From: Labrys sp. KNU-23
GTDB lineage: Bacteria; Pseudomonadota; Alphaproteobacteria; Rhizobiales; Labraceae
DNA: 64,000 nt
Assembly (NCBI RefSeq): GCF_008330945.1
Contig: NZ_CP043488.1
Location: 1-64,000, forward strand
Direction: 5' to 3'
The notes beneath the pieces were generated by a model, which was given only the letters and a program-made list of their open reading frames with translations, did no database searches and was not told where the DNA came from. Shown here in pieces: positions 11,601 to 20,041 of the stretch. How positions within the stretch are numbered: the first letter of the stretch is position 1; every line of letters starts with the position of its first letter. The position numbers were made by a program, and so were the translations under genes.

Positions 11601-12402
11601 ACATGCTCATCTCGCAATCCCCAAGGAAGATGAGAAGATCCGCTTCCGCGATATCCAGGCCCAACCGCGCAAGATCATTTCCTCGCCGACTTGGTCTGGC
11701 ATCGAGAGCGAAAAGGTATGCTACAATGCCGGCTACACGAATGTGCACGAACTGATCCCTTGGCGCACGCTTACCGGCCGCCAGCAGCTCTACCAGGACC
11801 ACCTCTGGATGCGGGCCTTCGGGGAAGGCTTCGTCACCTGGAAGCCGCCGGTCGATCTGAAGACCATCCCGGCTGTCAAGGGGCTCAAGCCCAACGGCAA
11901 CACCGAGATCGTCCTCAACTTCATCACGCCCCACCAAAAATGGGGCATTCACTCGACCTATACCGATAATCTCCTGATGCTGACGCTCAATCGCGGCGGT
12001 CCGGTCGTATGGATCTCCGAGACCGACGCGAAGACGGCGGCGATCGTGGACAATGACTGGGTGGAAGTCTTCAACGCCAATGGCGCACTGACGGCCCGTG
12101 CAGTGGTCTCCCAGCGGATCAAGCCCGGCATGATGCTGATGTATCACGCCCAGGAAAAGATCGTGAACACGCCTGGCTCCGAACTCACCGGCAACCGCGG
12201 CGGCATTCACAACTCGGTCACCCGTACCGTGCTCAAGCCGACCCACATGATCGGAGGCTATGCCCAACAATCCTATGGCTTCAACTACTACGGAACCGTG
12301 GGAGCCAACCGGGACGAGTTCATCGTCGTGCGCAAGATGTCAACCGTCGACTGGCTTGAAGAGCCGCTCGTATCCGAGGCACCCAAGGAGGCCGCAGAAT
12401 GA
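8659..12402 (+). CDS. narG: Respiratory nitrate reductase, alpha subunit NarG
   Basis: The 1247-residue catalytic subunit of membrane-bound cytoplasm-facing nitrate reductase; it reduces nitrate to nitrite at a bis-MGD molybdenum centre. The FS0 cluster motif STHGVNCTGSCSW (His50, Cys54, Cys58) and a further cysteine in PRGCARGASYSW (Cys93) are present. The molybdenum-ligand aspartate lies in the conserved SFYDWYCDLPPASPQTWG stretch near residues 215-232. Length and N-terminus match the Escherichia coli protein, and no Tat leader is seen, as expected. AAGGA precedes the ATG. The stop overlaps the narH start by four bases (ATGA). Confidence 0.98.
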   Translation: MSHFLDRLTFFRKNVDRFSDGHGIVTSEDRSWEDGYRKRWQHDKIVRSTHGVNCTGSCSWKIYVKGGIVTWETQQTDYPRTRPDLPNHEPRGCARGASYSWYLYSGARVKYPMIRGRLLRLWRAARATMTPVAAWASIVENEAKRVSYTSIRGHGGFVRASWDEINEIIAAANAYTVRKHGPDRIIGFSPIPAMSMVSYAAGSRYLSLLGGVCMSFYDWYCDLPPASPQTWGEQTDVPESADWYNAGFIIVWGSNVPQTRTPDAHFYTEVRYKGTKSAVVSPDYAEATKFADIWLNPKQGTDAALALAMGHVILREYHLERQVPYFDDYARRYTDMPFLVRLVERDGRLVPERLLRASEIAGHLGESNNPDWKTVAIDEATDTLVAPLGSVGYRWGEDAKWNLEEKDGKGREVRLRLTLAGENAEIAAVDFPYFGGRATEHFVATQHGEILTRNVPVRTIEMADGSRVRVATVNDLLMANYGLDRGFGGSNVASSYDEDVPFTPAWAERITGVKRDAIITVAREFATNAEKTNGRSMIIIGAGMNHWYHMDMGYRGVINLLVFCGAIGQSGGGWSHYVGQEKLRPQTGWAPLAFALDWSRPPRHQNSTSFFYAHTDQWRYETLTAAEILSPTAPEGDWNQSFIDYNVRAERMGWLPSAPQLKQNPLDIARRAKMAGLDAKDYLAGALKSGELELSCHDPDHPANWPRNMFVWRSNILGSSGKGHEYFLKHLLGTKHGVMGKDLGAEGAVRNKEVIWREEAPQGKLDLLVTLDFRMSTTCVYSDIVLPTATWYEKNDLNTSDMHPFIHPLSAAVDPAWEARSDWDIYKELAKSFSEVAPEVLGVEEDVVLTPIQHDTPGEIAQPFEVADWKHGEIEPIPGRTMPAVNVVTRDYPNLHARFTALGPLMTKIGNGGKGIAWKTEHEVEALGALNGVHSDGAAKGLPKIETDIDATEVILMLAPETNGEVAVKAWEALSRATGREHAHLAIPKEDEKIRFRDIQAQPRKIISSPTWSGIESEKVCYNAGYTNVHELIPWRTLTGRQQLYQDHLWMRAFGEGFVTWKPPVDLKTIPAVKGLKPNGNTEIVLNFITPHQKWGIHSTYTDNLLMLTLNRGGPVVWISETDAKTAAIVDNDWVEVFNANGALTARAVVSQRIKPGMMLMYHAQEKIVNTPGSELTGNRGGIHNSVTRTVLKPTHMIGGYAQQSYGFNYYGTVGANRDEFIVVRKMSTVDWLEEPLVSEAPKEAAE

Positions 12403-13925
12403 AAATCCGTGCTCAGATCGCGATGGTGCTCAACCTCGATAAATGCATCGGGTGTCACACTTGCTCCGTTACCTGCAAGAACGTGTGGACCAACCGCGAA
12501 GGCGTCGAATACGCTTGGTTCAACAATGTGGAGACCAAGCCCGGTGTCGGCTACCCGCGCGAATGGGAGAACCAGGCAAAGTGGAACGGCGGCTGGCGGC
12601 GCAAGAAAAACGGCAAGATCGAACCCAGGATGGGTGCCAAATGGCGCATTCTTGCCAATATCTTCGCCAACCCCGACCTACCCGAGATCGATGACTACTA
12701 CGAACCGTTCACCTTCGATTATGAACACCTGCACACGGCAAAGGAATCGAAGGCCTTCCCGACGGCCAGGCCGCGCTCGGCAATCAGCGGTGAGCGGATC
12801 GAAAAGATCGAATGGGGGCCGAACTGGGAGGAGATTCTCGGCGGCGAGTTCGAGAAGCGTTCGAAGGACGTCAATTTCGAAGATGTTCAGAAGGACATCT
12901 ACGGTGAATTCGAAAACACCTTCATGATGTATTTGCCGAGGCTGTGCGAGCATTGCCTCAATCCGGCTTGCGTCGCGGTGTGCCCCTCGGGCGCGATCTA
13001 CAAGCGCGAGGAGGATGGTATCGTCCTGATCGACCAGGACAAGTGCCGCGGCTGGCGCATGTGCGTCTCGGGCTGCCCATACAAGAAGATCTACTACAAC
13101 TGGTCCTCCGGTAAGTCCGAAAAGTGCATCTTCTGCTTCCCGCGCATCGAGGCGGGCCAGCCGACGGTGTGCTCGGAGACGTGCGTTGGGCGCATCCGCT
13201 ATCTAGGCGTCGTCCTTTATGACGCCGACCGTATCGAGGCTGCGGCGGCAACGCCCGACGAGAAGGATCTTTATCAGGCTCAACTCGATCTCTTCCTCGA
13301 TCCAAAAGACCCGGCGGTGATCGCGCAGGCACGTGTGGACGGCGTGCCCGATGCCTGGATCGAAGCCGCACGTCATTCGCCGATCTGGAAGATGGCGATG
13401 GAATGGAAGATCGCCTTCCCGCTGCATCCGGAATACCGCACCCTGCCCATGGTCTGGTACGTGCCGCCGCTGTCGCCGATCCAGTCCGCCGCCGCTGCCG
13501 GCAGGATGGGGCTCGACGGCGACATGCCGGATGTGCGGTCCCTGCGCATCCCCCTACGCTATCTTGCCAATTTGCTGACGGCTGGAAAGGAAGAGCCCGT
13601 CGCACTGGCGCTCGAGCGCATGCTCGCGATGCGCAGCTACATGCGCGCGAAGACAGTCGATGGTCGCCTGGACGAGCGGATTGCCACGAAGGTCGGGCTG
13701 ACCGGCGGAGCCATCGAGGAGATGTACCAGGTGATGGCGATTGCCAATTACGAGGATCGCTTCGTCATACCGACCGCCCATCGCGAATGGAGCGAGGACG
13801 CCTACGACCTGCGTGGCTCCTGCGGTTTCTCCTTCGGCAATGGCTGCTCGGGCGGCACCAGCGAGACCAATCTCTTCGCGACCAAGCAGGTCAAGAAGGC
13901 CCGCAACCCGATGGAGGTCGCGTGA
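12399..13925 (+). CDS. narH: Respiratory nitrate reductase, beta subunit NarH
   Basis: A 508-residue iron-sulfur electron-transfer subunit that carries electrons from NarI haem to NarG. Cysteine groups are clear: CIGCHTCSVTC near residue 16, CEHCLNPACVAVCPSGAIY near 184, CRGWRMCVSGCP near 217, and KCIFC...CSETC near 244-263. The tryptophan in CRGWRMC is the hallmark of the 3Fe-4S cluster. It overlaps narG by four bases and shares one base with narJ. Confidence 0.98.
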   Translation: MKIRAQIAMVLNLDKCIGCHTCSVTCKNVWTNREGVEYAWFNNVETKPGVGYPREWENQAKWNGGWRRKKNGKIEPRMGAKWRILANIFANPDLPEIDDYYEPFTFDYEHLHTAKESKAFPTARPRSAISGERIEKIEWGPNWEEILGGEFEKRSKDVNFEDVQKDIYGEFENTFMMYLPRLCEHCLNPACVAVCPSGAIYKREEDGIVLIDQDKCRGWRMCVSGCPYKKIYYNWSSGKSEKCIFCFPRIEAGQPTVCSETCVGRIRYLGVVLYDADRIEAAAATPDEKDLYQAQLDLFLDPKDPAVIAQARVDGVPDAWIEAARHSPIWKMAMEWKIAFPLHPEYRTLPMVWYVPPLSPIQSAAAAGRMGLDGDMPDVRSLRIPLRYLANLLTAGKEEPVALALERMLAMRSYMRAKTVDGRLDERIATKVGLTGGAIEEMYQVMAIANYEDRFVIPTAHREWSEDAYDLRGSCGFSFGNGCSGGTSETNLFATKQVKKARNPMEVA

Positions 13926-14611
13926 TGGCTGCAACGTTCAAAGTGCTTTCGGCACTGCTGTCCTACCCGGGCGACGATCTCCGGGCTGCAAGCAGCGAGA
14001 TCTCCGGCATCCTGCATTCGGAACAGCTGATCAATCCTCGGCTGCTCCAGGCGCTGGAGCAACTGCTCGCGGAATTCGCGACGTTGGACCTTTTCGACCT
14101 GCAGGAGCGCTATGTCGACCTTTTCGACAAGACGAGGCGCCTGTCACTGCATCTGTTCGAGCATGTGCATGGCGAAAGCCGGGATCGCGGTCAGGCTATG
14201 GTCGATCTCGCTGCGCTTTACGAAAAAGGCGGGATGATCCTTGTCGGCAACGAATTGCCCGATTATCTGCCGCTCTTTCTCGAATATCTGTCGACACGTC
14301 CCGTCGCCGAGGCCAGGGCACTGCTCGCGGACACCGCCCATATCATTGCGAGCCTGCAGGAACGCCTGGCAAAGCGCGGCTCAGCCTACGCGTCGGTCTT
14401 CGCCGTGTTGGGCGCTCTTGCCGGTGGCGGGATCGCCACGGATCCGGGCGAGGACGAAGCGGTCGACGATTTTGTGGCTCTCGACGCTGCGTGGGAGGAG
14501 ACGGCCGTCGCCTTCGGTCCAGGCGACGCCTTGGGAGGGTGCTCTGTCGATCGGCTGAGGACTCAGATTCGCGCCGGCCGTCGCGACGTGCGGCAAACGG
14601 CAGCCCATTGA
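13925..14611 (+). CDS. narJ: Nitrate reductase assembly chaperone NarJ
   Basis: A 228-residue TorD/NarJ-family chaperone that holds apo-NarGH while the molybdenum cofactor is inserted and the complex docks on NarI. Seen here: the family-typical N-terminus with a leucine-rich helix and SYPGDDL, the segment LFEHVHGESRDRGQAM, and NELPDYLPLFLEYLS. The ATG at 13925 uses the last base of the narH stop; a longer frame extends upstream inside narH but has no NarJ-like sequence before this Met. Confidence 0.95.
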   Translation: MAATFKVLSALLSYPGDDLRAASSEISGILHSEQLINPRLLQALEQLLAEFATLDLFDLQERYVDLFDKTRRLSLHLFEHVHGESRDRGQAMVDLAALYEKGGMILVGNELPDYLPLFLEYLSTRPVAEARALLADTAHIIASLQERLAKRGSAYASVFAVLGALAGGGIATDPGEDEAVDDFVALDAAWEETAVAFGPGDALGGCSVDRLRTQIRAGRRDVRQTAAH

Positions 14612-14621
14612 GGAACATCCC

Positions 14622-15398
14622 ATGTTCGAGATCATCGATAGCGCACTCTTTGGCTGGTATCCCTATCTCTGTCTGACGGTTTTCCTACTAGGCAGCCTGC
14701 TGCGCTTCGAGCGCGAGCAATATACCTGGAAGACCGGATCCTCGCAGCTCCTGCGCAAACGCCAACTTAAATGGGGGTCCAATCTGTTCCACATCGGCAT
14801 TCTGGTGATATTTGCCGGCCACTTCGTCGGCCTGCTCACGCCGATCTGGGTCTTCGATACGCTTGGCATCAGCCATGGCTTCAAGCAGGGCCTCGCTATC
14901 ATGGTCGGAGGCATCGCTGGTATCGCCTGCTTCATCGGCATTGCGCTGCTGGCTCATCGGCGCCTGTTCGATGCGCGCATCCGCGCGACATCGAGCTTCG
15001 GCGACATCGCCATCCTGCTCCTGCTCTGGTTGCAGCTCACGCTTGGGCTGTCCACGATCTTCGTGTCGCTCGGGCACATGGACGGACACGAGATGGTGAA
15101 GTTCATGAACTGGGCGCAGGGCATTCTTACGCTGCAGCCTGCGGCTGCTGCCTTTGTCGCCGACGTCCACCCCATCTTCAAGGCGCATCTGATCCTGGGC
15201 ATGACGATTTTTCTCGTCTTTCCCTTCACCCGCCTCGTTCATGTCTGGAGTGCGCCTGTCTGGTATGTGGGGCGGCCGGGCTATCAGGTGGTCCGCACGC
15301 GTTTTACCACGCGGCCGGAGCGGGCGATGCCGCCCTCCCTGCATCAGCCTGGCACGCGTGCAATGCCCGCCTCTCGCGCACAGCAATCCGCGGAGTAA
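14622..15398 (+). CDS. narI: Respiratory nitrate reductase, gamma subunit NarI
   Basis: A 258-residue cytochrome b membrane anchor that oxidises quinol and passes electrons to NarH. Five hydrophobic segments are visible. Candidate haem b ligands are the two histidines in LFHIGILVIFAGHFVG and those in HPIFKAHL and RLVHVW near the C-terminus, matching the two-haem arrangement of the family. GAGGAA lies just before the ATG. The C-terminal tail is longer and more basic than needed for the haem core. Confidence 0.97.
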   Translation: MFEIIDSALFGWYPYLCLTVFLLGSLLRFEREQYTWKTGSSQLLRKRQLKWGSNLFHIGILVIFAGHFVGLLTPIWVFDTLGISHGFKQGLAIMVGGIAGIACFIGIALLAHRRLFDARIRATSSFGDIAILLLLWLQLTLGLSTIFVSLGHMDGHEMVKFMNWAQGILTLQPAAAAFVADVHPIFKAHLILGMTIFLVFPFTRLVHVWSAPVWYVGRPGYQVVRTRFTTRPERAMPPSLHQPGTRAMPASRAQQSAE

Positions 15399-15401
15399 GC
15401 C

Positions 15402-16301
15402 ATGACGACCCTGATCATCGACCATTCGGCCAAGCGAACGGATTGCGGGCAGCCTCACGTTCATGGACCTGCCGCTGTCAGTACCGCTCCGTCACCGGAA
15501 CGGGTGGCCATGCCTCCGGTCACCGTCAACGGCATCGCCATTTCCAGGAAGGCGATAGCCGCCGAGGTCCAGAACTTCCCGGCGCGCAACCCCGGAGAGG
15601 GCTGGCGCGCCGCCGCGCAGGCTCTCGTCATCCGTGAGGTACTACTGCAAGAAGCGCGCCGCCTCGGCGTTTCCGCAGAGCAAGCAACCGACGCGGACGG
15701 ACGAATCGAGACCGTCGAAGATGCCTTGATCCGCGCGCTTGTGGAACGCGAGGTTGTTCTCCCACGGGCGGACGAGACAGTGCTGCGTCGCTTCTATCAG
15801 AACAATCGCAGCCGCTTCATTACGCCAGCCTTGTACGAGGCCGATCATATTCTGATCGCAGTCCGGCGCGATGACAGCGCGGCTTTTACGGCCGGTCGTG
15901 AGAAGGCGTTGTCGCTTGCGGCGTTGCTGGCGGCAAATCCGGACCGCTTCGAAGGCCTGGCACGCGATTGCTCCGATTGTCCGTCGGCGACACTCGGCGG
16001 CAATCTCGGGCAGATTGGATCGGGCGACACCACACCGGAATTCGAGGCGGCGCTGGCGACGCTCCATCCCGGTGAAATCTCCGCACCGGTGGAGACACGC
16101 TACGGTATCCATCTCATCCGCATGAGGCGGCGGATGAAGGGGCGGCAACTGCCGTTCGAGGCTGTGCACGAGCGTATCGGCAATTACCTCAACGAGCATG
16201 TCCGCCGCCGGGCCACCGCGCAATATATCGCCCTGCTGATCGGCAGAGCCGATATCCGGGGCATTACGCTCGATGGTGCCTCCTCCCCATTGGTACAATG
16301 A
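15402..16301 (+). CDS. Parvulin-type peptidyl-prolyl isomerase of the nar operon
   Basis: A 299-residue protein with a PpiC/parvulin rotamase domain at about residues 140-240: YEADHILIAVR, FEGLARDCSDCPSA, GGNLGQIGSGDTTPEF and YGIHLIRM follow the family order. The N-terminal third resembles SurA-like chaperone helices. No clear signal peptide, so a cytoplasmic folding aid for the nitrate reductase subunits is likely. Parvulins are recurrent partners of narGHJI in alphaproteobacteria and other groups. It starts three bases after the narI stop and overlaps the next gene by four. Confidence 0.88.
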   Translation: MTTLIIDHSAKRTDCGQPHVHGPAAVSTAPSPERVAMPPVTVNGIAISRKAIAAEVQNFPARNPGEGWRAAAQALVIREVLLQEARRLGVSAEQATDADGRIETVEDALIRALVEREVVLPRADETVLRRFYQNNRSRFITPALYEADHILIAVRRDDSAAFTAGREKALSLAALLAANPDRFEGLARDCSDCPSATLGGNLGQIGSGDTTPEFEAALATLHPGEISAPVETRYGIHLIRMRRRMKGRQLPFEAVHERIGNYLNEHVRRRATAQYIALLIGRADIRGITLDGASSPLVQ

Positions 16302-16615
16302 GGCTCACGATGTTCGGACGACTGGTTGAATCACTCGATGATCCAACGGCGGCTCTCAATCTCGTCGGAGCTCTCGGCGAGCCCTCGCTATTGAGGCGGC
16401 TGGCTGTGGCCGCCGACGCCGAGGCGCGCGCCCCTGCCGAACTCATCGCGTCGGCGGTTCGCGGCTTTCTCGACACCGCGTCGGATGATCACTGGCTGCA
16501 ACTCGTCGGCATCATGAACAGTGCGGAAGATCCGGGTCTCGCCGCCCTGCGTGCGATCCTCGATAAAGTCCTGCCGAAGGTGCCGGAGCCCGTTCACGCC
16601 CACGTTCCGGCGTGA
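16298..16615 (+). CDS. Small conserved-looking protein at the end of the nar operon, unknown
   Basis: A 105-residue soluble protein rich in Ala, Leu and Asp, with no cysteines or signal peptide. I do not recognise a family. Its ATG overlaps the ppiC stop (ATGA), so it is almost certainly translated with the operon; an internal ATG at 16310 is an alternative start. The composition suggests a helical bundle, possibly an assembly or regulatory accessory for nitrate reductase. Only the genetic coupling is directly seen. Confidence 0.75.
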   Translation: MRLTMFGRLVESLDDPTAALNLVGALGEPSLLRRLAVAADAEARAPAELIASAVRGFLDTASDDHWLQLVGIMNSAEDPGLAALRAILDKVLPKVPEPVHAHVPA

Positions 16616-16768
16616 CTCCCGCGATGGTCTTTCTTCTTCCATGCGCCAGGATGCATTGCGGTAGCGCTCGCATGGCCGTGCGGCCGCCATGAGCGGCCGG
16701 GTTCCACGTGGTGGCGCCATGTGCCCCGGTTCGCCGGCGCAGCGGTTTTTTTCAAGAGGAACTTCACC

Positions 16769-17338
16769 ATGCTGTTCGTGCATCCGGATTATGCCATCAC
16801 GGGAATTGTCTATTCCAGTGGTTCGGAGTTTGAGATTTTTCTGCGGGATATCGTGGGGCAAATGGCCCAGACCGGTCTGCGGTTAGCGGGCCTAATCCAG
16901 CACAGCCAGCCGAAGCCGGGACGTGCCAAATGCGACATGTTTCTTCATGATCTTGCGACCGGTGGCCTGCACCCGATTTCCGATGATCGTGGTCCGGAGG
17001 CTCGCGGCTGCGTGCTTAACCCCGACCGGCTGCTGCGGGCCTGTGACGCGGCGATGGCGGGTCTGGGCGGGGAGACTGACATTCTGGTTCTTTGCAAATT
17101 CGGCAAAGCCGAGGTCGAAGGTGGCGGCTTCAGGACGCTGATGGCCAGCGCGCTCGAACTTGGCGTGCCTGTCCTGATCGGTGTGCCGCTGGTCAATCTC
17201 GCGGCCTTTCGTCAATTCGCAGGCGACCTCGCATGTGTGGTCGACATGTCGGAACCCGAGGGCTGTCGGCCGCCGGTGGCTCAGTCTCCATGGCCCGGCG
17301 GCGGGCCGACTGATCGGCCGCTGGCCGGAGCGGCATAG
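16769..17338 (+). CDS. DUF2478-family protein (NTPase-like, molybdenum/nar-linked)
   Basis: About 189 residues. The pattern IVYSSGSEFEIFLRDIVG, GLIQHSQPKP, SDDRGPEARGCVLNPDRL and DILVLCKFGKAEVEGGGFR matches DUF2478 proteins, which resemble THEP1-type nucleotide-binding proteins and often sit beside molybdenum-enzyme or molybdate genes. The ATG at 16769 is chosen because AAGAGGA lies eight bases upstream; the longer frame reads through an arginine-rich, non-conserved stretch. Biochemical role is unknown. Confidence 0.75.
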   Translation: MLFVHPDYAITGIVYSSGSEFEIFLRDIVGQMAQTGLRLAGLIQHSQPKPGRAKCDMFLHDLATGGLHPISDDRGPEARGCVLNPDRLLRACDAAMAGLGGETDILVLCKFGKAEVEGGGFRTLMASALELGVPVLIGVPLVNLAAFRQFAGDLACVVDMSEPEGCRPPVAQSPWPGGGPTDRPLAGAA

Positions 17339-17382
17339 AACCTGCCGGACGGCATCCGTTCAGTGGTCGGCGGAGGTAAGGA

Positions 17383-17856
17383 ATGGACGATATCGTTCTG
17401 GCGCGGGTGCTTCATGTCCTGGCCGTTGTCCACTGGATCGGAGGGTTGGCCTTCGTGACTCTGGTAGTCCTGCCGCTTGCCAGGGCACGGTTGGCCGGGG
17501 AGGAGGCGTTGTCATTGTTCGAAAGCGTCGAGCAGCGTTTCTCGGCGCAAGTGCGGATTTCCATTCCGTTGGCGGGTGCCACCGGCTTCTGGATGACCTA
17601 CCGATTGGACCTCTGGCAGCGCTTTATCGAGCCTGAATTCTGGTGGATGACGGCGATGTTCGGCCTGTGGCTCGTCTTCATGCTCATGCTGTTCGTAATC
17701 GAACCGCTGGCACGGACGAAGTTCGAAAGCAGGGCGCGGCAGATGCCGGGGCCGACATTGCGTCGTATCAGCCGCCTGCACGAATTGCTGCTGGCGCTGG
17801 CGTTTCTCACCGCGTTCTGGGCTGTTGCCGGTGCCCACGGATTCATCTTCTTTTGA
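17383..17856 (+). CDS. Four-helix integral membrane protein (CopD-like)
   Basis: A 157-residue protein with four hydrophobic segments and conserved-looking histidines in VLHVLAVVHWIGGLAF and in RLHELLLALAF. The arrangement resembles CopD/DUF2269-type inner-membrane proteins that may bind haem or copper. A strong GGAGG precedes the ATG. It lies between the DUF2478 gene and nnrS, as in several denitrification loci, but substrate and partner are unknown. Confidence 0.75.
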   Translation: MDDIVLARVLHVLAVVHWIGGLAFVTLVVLPLARARLAGEEALSLFESVEQRFSAQVRISIPLAGATGFWMTYRLDLWQRFIEPEFWWMTAMFGLWLVFMLMLFVIEPLARTKFESRARQMPGPTLRRISRLHELLLALAFLTAFWAVAGAHGFIFF

Positions 17857-17874
17857 CGCAGGGGAACATCTGTC

Positions 17875-19065
17875 ATGAGACGCACCGCGGAGACGCAGAG
17901 ATCGTGGAAGGGCGCGGCACTGTGGAGTCGTGGCTTTCGCCCCTTCTTCCTGGCTGCGGGTCTCTGGGCTGTGGCGGCCGTCGCGGTATGGCCGCCATTC
18001 TTCACGGGCGAAATCGCCATTCCAACAGCCTTTTCACCGGTGGACTGGCACGTCCACGAAATGATCTACGGCTACGGCTCTGCCGTCGTCGCTGGCTTTC
18101 TGCTCACGGCGATCCCGAACTGGACCGGGCGGTTACCGGTGGCCGGCTGGCCGCTTGCTTTGCTTGCCGGGCTTTGGATCTCGGGCCGGATCGCGGTCTT
18201 CTTTTCGGCGAAGGTCGGATGGCTGTTGGCGGCATCGCTCGACACAGCCTTTCTTCTGATATTCGCCACGGTCGCGGCACGCGAAGTTTTTGCGGGGCAC
18301 AATCTACGCAATATCAAGGTGGTCGTTCTCGTGCTCGCGCTGGCGATCGCAAATGCAGGCTTTCACTTTGAGGCAACCGCAGGCGGCACCGCGGTTTTTT
18401 CCGCACGTGCAGGGCTTGCTGTCATTGTCTTCCTGATCCTGCTCATCGGCGGACGGGTCGTGCCGAGCTTCACGCACAACTGGCTTGCCAGGAAGAATAT
18501 CGCGGTGCGGCCGGCGCCTTTCAGTAAACCGGATGGAATGGTCATGCTGCTTTCAGGGCTTGCTCTCATTTCGTGGATTGCCGATCCGGATGGAAACTTG
18601 ACTGGCATATTGTCACTGGTCGCCGGCTTGGCGAATTTCTGGCGCCTGTCTCGCTGGCGGGGCTGGGTGGCCTGGTCCGATCGGCTTGTGTTGGTACTCC
18701 ATGTCGGATTCTTCTTCGTGACGCTCGGTTTCCTTGTCGCGGGCGCGCATACAGTGAAACCGGACATCGTTTCTCCGGCGGCCACGGTGCATGTTTGGGC
18801 TATAGGCGCTATCGGCACCATGACTCTTGCCATGATGACCAGGGCGACGCTTGGCCATACTGGACGGGGCCTCGTAGCCTCGTCTGCCACGCAGTTCATC
18901 TATCTCGCGGTGGTGGTTGCGATGGCGCTACGCGTCGCCATGGAGTTCGTGCCGAACCTTTCGGTACCGATGATGTATGGCGCCGCCATCGCCTGGGTCG
19001 CTGCATTCGCTGGCTTCGCCACGGTATATGGACCAATGCTCGTGCGACCTCCACGTCGAACCTAG
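17875..19065 (+). CDS. nnrS: NnrS family membrane protein
   Basis: A 396-residue protein with about twelve hydrophobic segments. GFRPFFLAAGLW, DWHVHEMIYGYGSAVVAGF and IPNWTGRLPVAGW near the N-terminus are characteristic of NnrS, a haem- and copper-containing membrane protein tied to nitric-oxide stress and denitrification. Histidines in the HVHEM motif are likely metal ligands. It starts 18 bases after the CopD-like gene and is the last gene before the island boundary. Confidence 0.93.
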   Translation: MRRTAETQRSWKGAALWSRGFRPFFLAAGLWAVAAVAVWPPFFTGEIAIPTAFSPVDWHVHEMIYGYGSAVVAGFLLTAIPNWTGRLPVAGWPLALLAGLWISGRIAVFFSAKVGWLLAASLDTAFLLIFATVAAREVFAGHNLRNIKVVVLVLALAIANAGFHFEATAGGTAVFSARAGLAVIVFLILLIGGRVVPSFTHNWLARKNIAVRPAPFSKPDGMVMLLSGLALISWIADPDGNLTGILSLVAGLANFWRLSRWRGWVAWSDRLVLVLHVGFFFVTLGFLVAGAHTVKPDIVSPAATVHVWAIGAIGTMTLAMMTRATLGHTGRGLVASSATQFIYLAVVVAMALRVAMEFVPNLSVPMMYGAAIAWVAAFAGFATVYGPMLVRPPRRT

Positions 19066-19334
19066 GTCCGGCCCATGCTTTGGAGGAGGCGACGGTCAAG
19101 ATTAGTAGCACTTGATCTATGTTTGTGAGGTTTCCAGCGAAGCTGAATTGAGATCAGGTAGTCGCGCGGCAAACGTCTTGTTCACAAGGTGACGAAGTCA
19201 ACGATGGTCAGTAAAGTAGCTGGGAAATTAGCATTGATGCGGATGACTCCACCAATCACCCACGTCGTAATTTCTCGCGAAATATGGTGGTTTCGGACAC
19301 TCTGGCGTGCCACAGCGTAAGGCTTGGTTGCGCT
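19066..19334. other. Non-coding edge of the nar island
   Basis: No supportable gene, RNA or terminator. The final bases form one arm of an inverted repeat: TTGGTTGCG (19324-19332) pairs with CGCAACCAA (19339-19347) inside the second att-like copy. Confidence 0.4.
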
Positions 19335-19361
19335 CCCCCGCAACCAATTCTGTCATAAATC
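19335..19361 (+). repeat. att-like direct repeat, copy 2 (island right end)
   Basis: Exact 27-bp copy of 3073-3099, the 3' end of tRNA-fMet and adjoining bases. No tRNA body precedes it here, so it is not a gene. Downstream bases also resemble those behind the true tRNA, including a CGGTTTTTGCGTTTG tail. The next 280 bases, up to 19640, hold no supportable gene. Confidence 0.8.
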
Positions 19362-19646
19362 GATAACCGTCCTGGTTTGATCAACCCGGGCGGTTTTTGC
19401 GTTTGCGCCGAAGCCACCGTTGAATCCTTGAAAGTAGCGGTAGGCACGCAGGCAGAGGCATCGGAAAGTGAGACGAGCCGATGCCAACGCAGGGCCGAAA
19501 GGGCGGCCATCCAATCCGATCAAGACCGAGACGCAGCCCTCCGCGAAAGGCTTCACGGCCGGGTCACGCTGTAGGCCGCATCGTCATGATGTCGCCCGTC
19601 ACTACCTTAGGAGAGACTAGGCGCCAGAGATCCCCGACAAGACCTG

Positions 19647-19672
19647 CCCCCGCCCGCAAGGCGGGGGTCTTT
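19647..19672 (+). terminator. Rho-independent terminator
   Basis: CCCCCGCC, a five-base loop, GGCGGGGG, then TCTTT: an eight-pair GC stem. It lies 37 bases before the HicB-like gene, so it would end a transcript arriving from upstream. Confidence 0.6.
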
Positions 19673-19708
19673 GTCGGCCGGTATGAAGCGTTCGCTTTTG
19701 GGGGCGAT

Positions 19709-19951
19709 ATGGGTGGCCTAGAATATCCAATCCTGGTTGAGCCGAGACCTGCTGCCGAGGGCGGCGGTTTCGCCGCAATCGTTCCCGATCTGCCCGGCTG
19801 CATGAGCAATGGTGAGACGCCTGAAGGCGCGCTTGCCAAGGCGCAAGAAGCCATCGGTCTCTGGATCGAGAATTCAAAAAACCTGGGTCAGCCGATCCCC
19901 AAGCCCTCACGCCACCACATGGCGATCTGGGCCGCTCTTAAGTCCGCATAG
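19709..19951 (+). CDS. hicB: HicB-family antitoxin-like protein
   Basis: An 80-residue protein matching the HicB fold: YPILVEP, GGFAAIVPDLPGCMSNGET, and ALAKAQEAIGLWIE. HicB normally neutralises the HicA ribonuclease and represses its own operon. The start is placed at the ATG at 19709; the longer frame upstream runs through the terminator and looks non-coding. No HicA-sized gene with a double-stranded-RNA-binding-like fold is seen on either side, so this may be an orphan antitoxin. The C-terminus lacks an obvious HTH or ribbon-helix-helix. Confidence 0.72.
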   Translation: MGGLEYPILVEPRPAAEGGGFAAIVPDLPGCMSNGETPEGALAKAQEAIGLWIENSKNLGQPIPKPSRHHMAIWAALKSA

Positions 19952-20041
19952 CCGGCATCGAAACGGCGACCACAGGCGTAACCGTCGCCGTCACCAACAC
20001 ATCCTATGGGGCCGCCCACGACCGGGCTATCTGGGGGAAAC

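Noticed and set aside
19335..19361. Second tRNA-fMet gene
   Set aside because: Only the 3' end is present; no D-arm, anticodon arm or acceptor 5' strand, so it is a recombination footprint.
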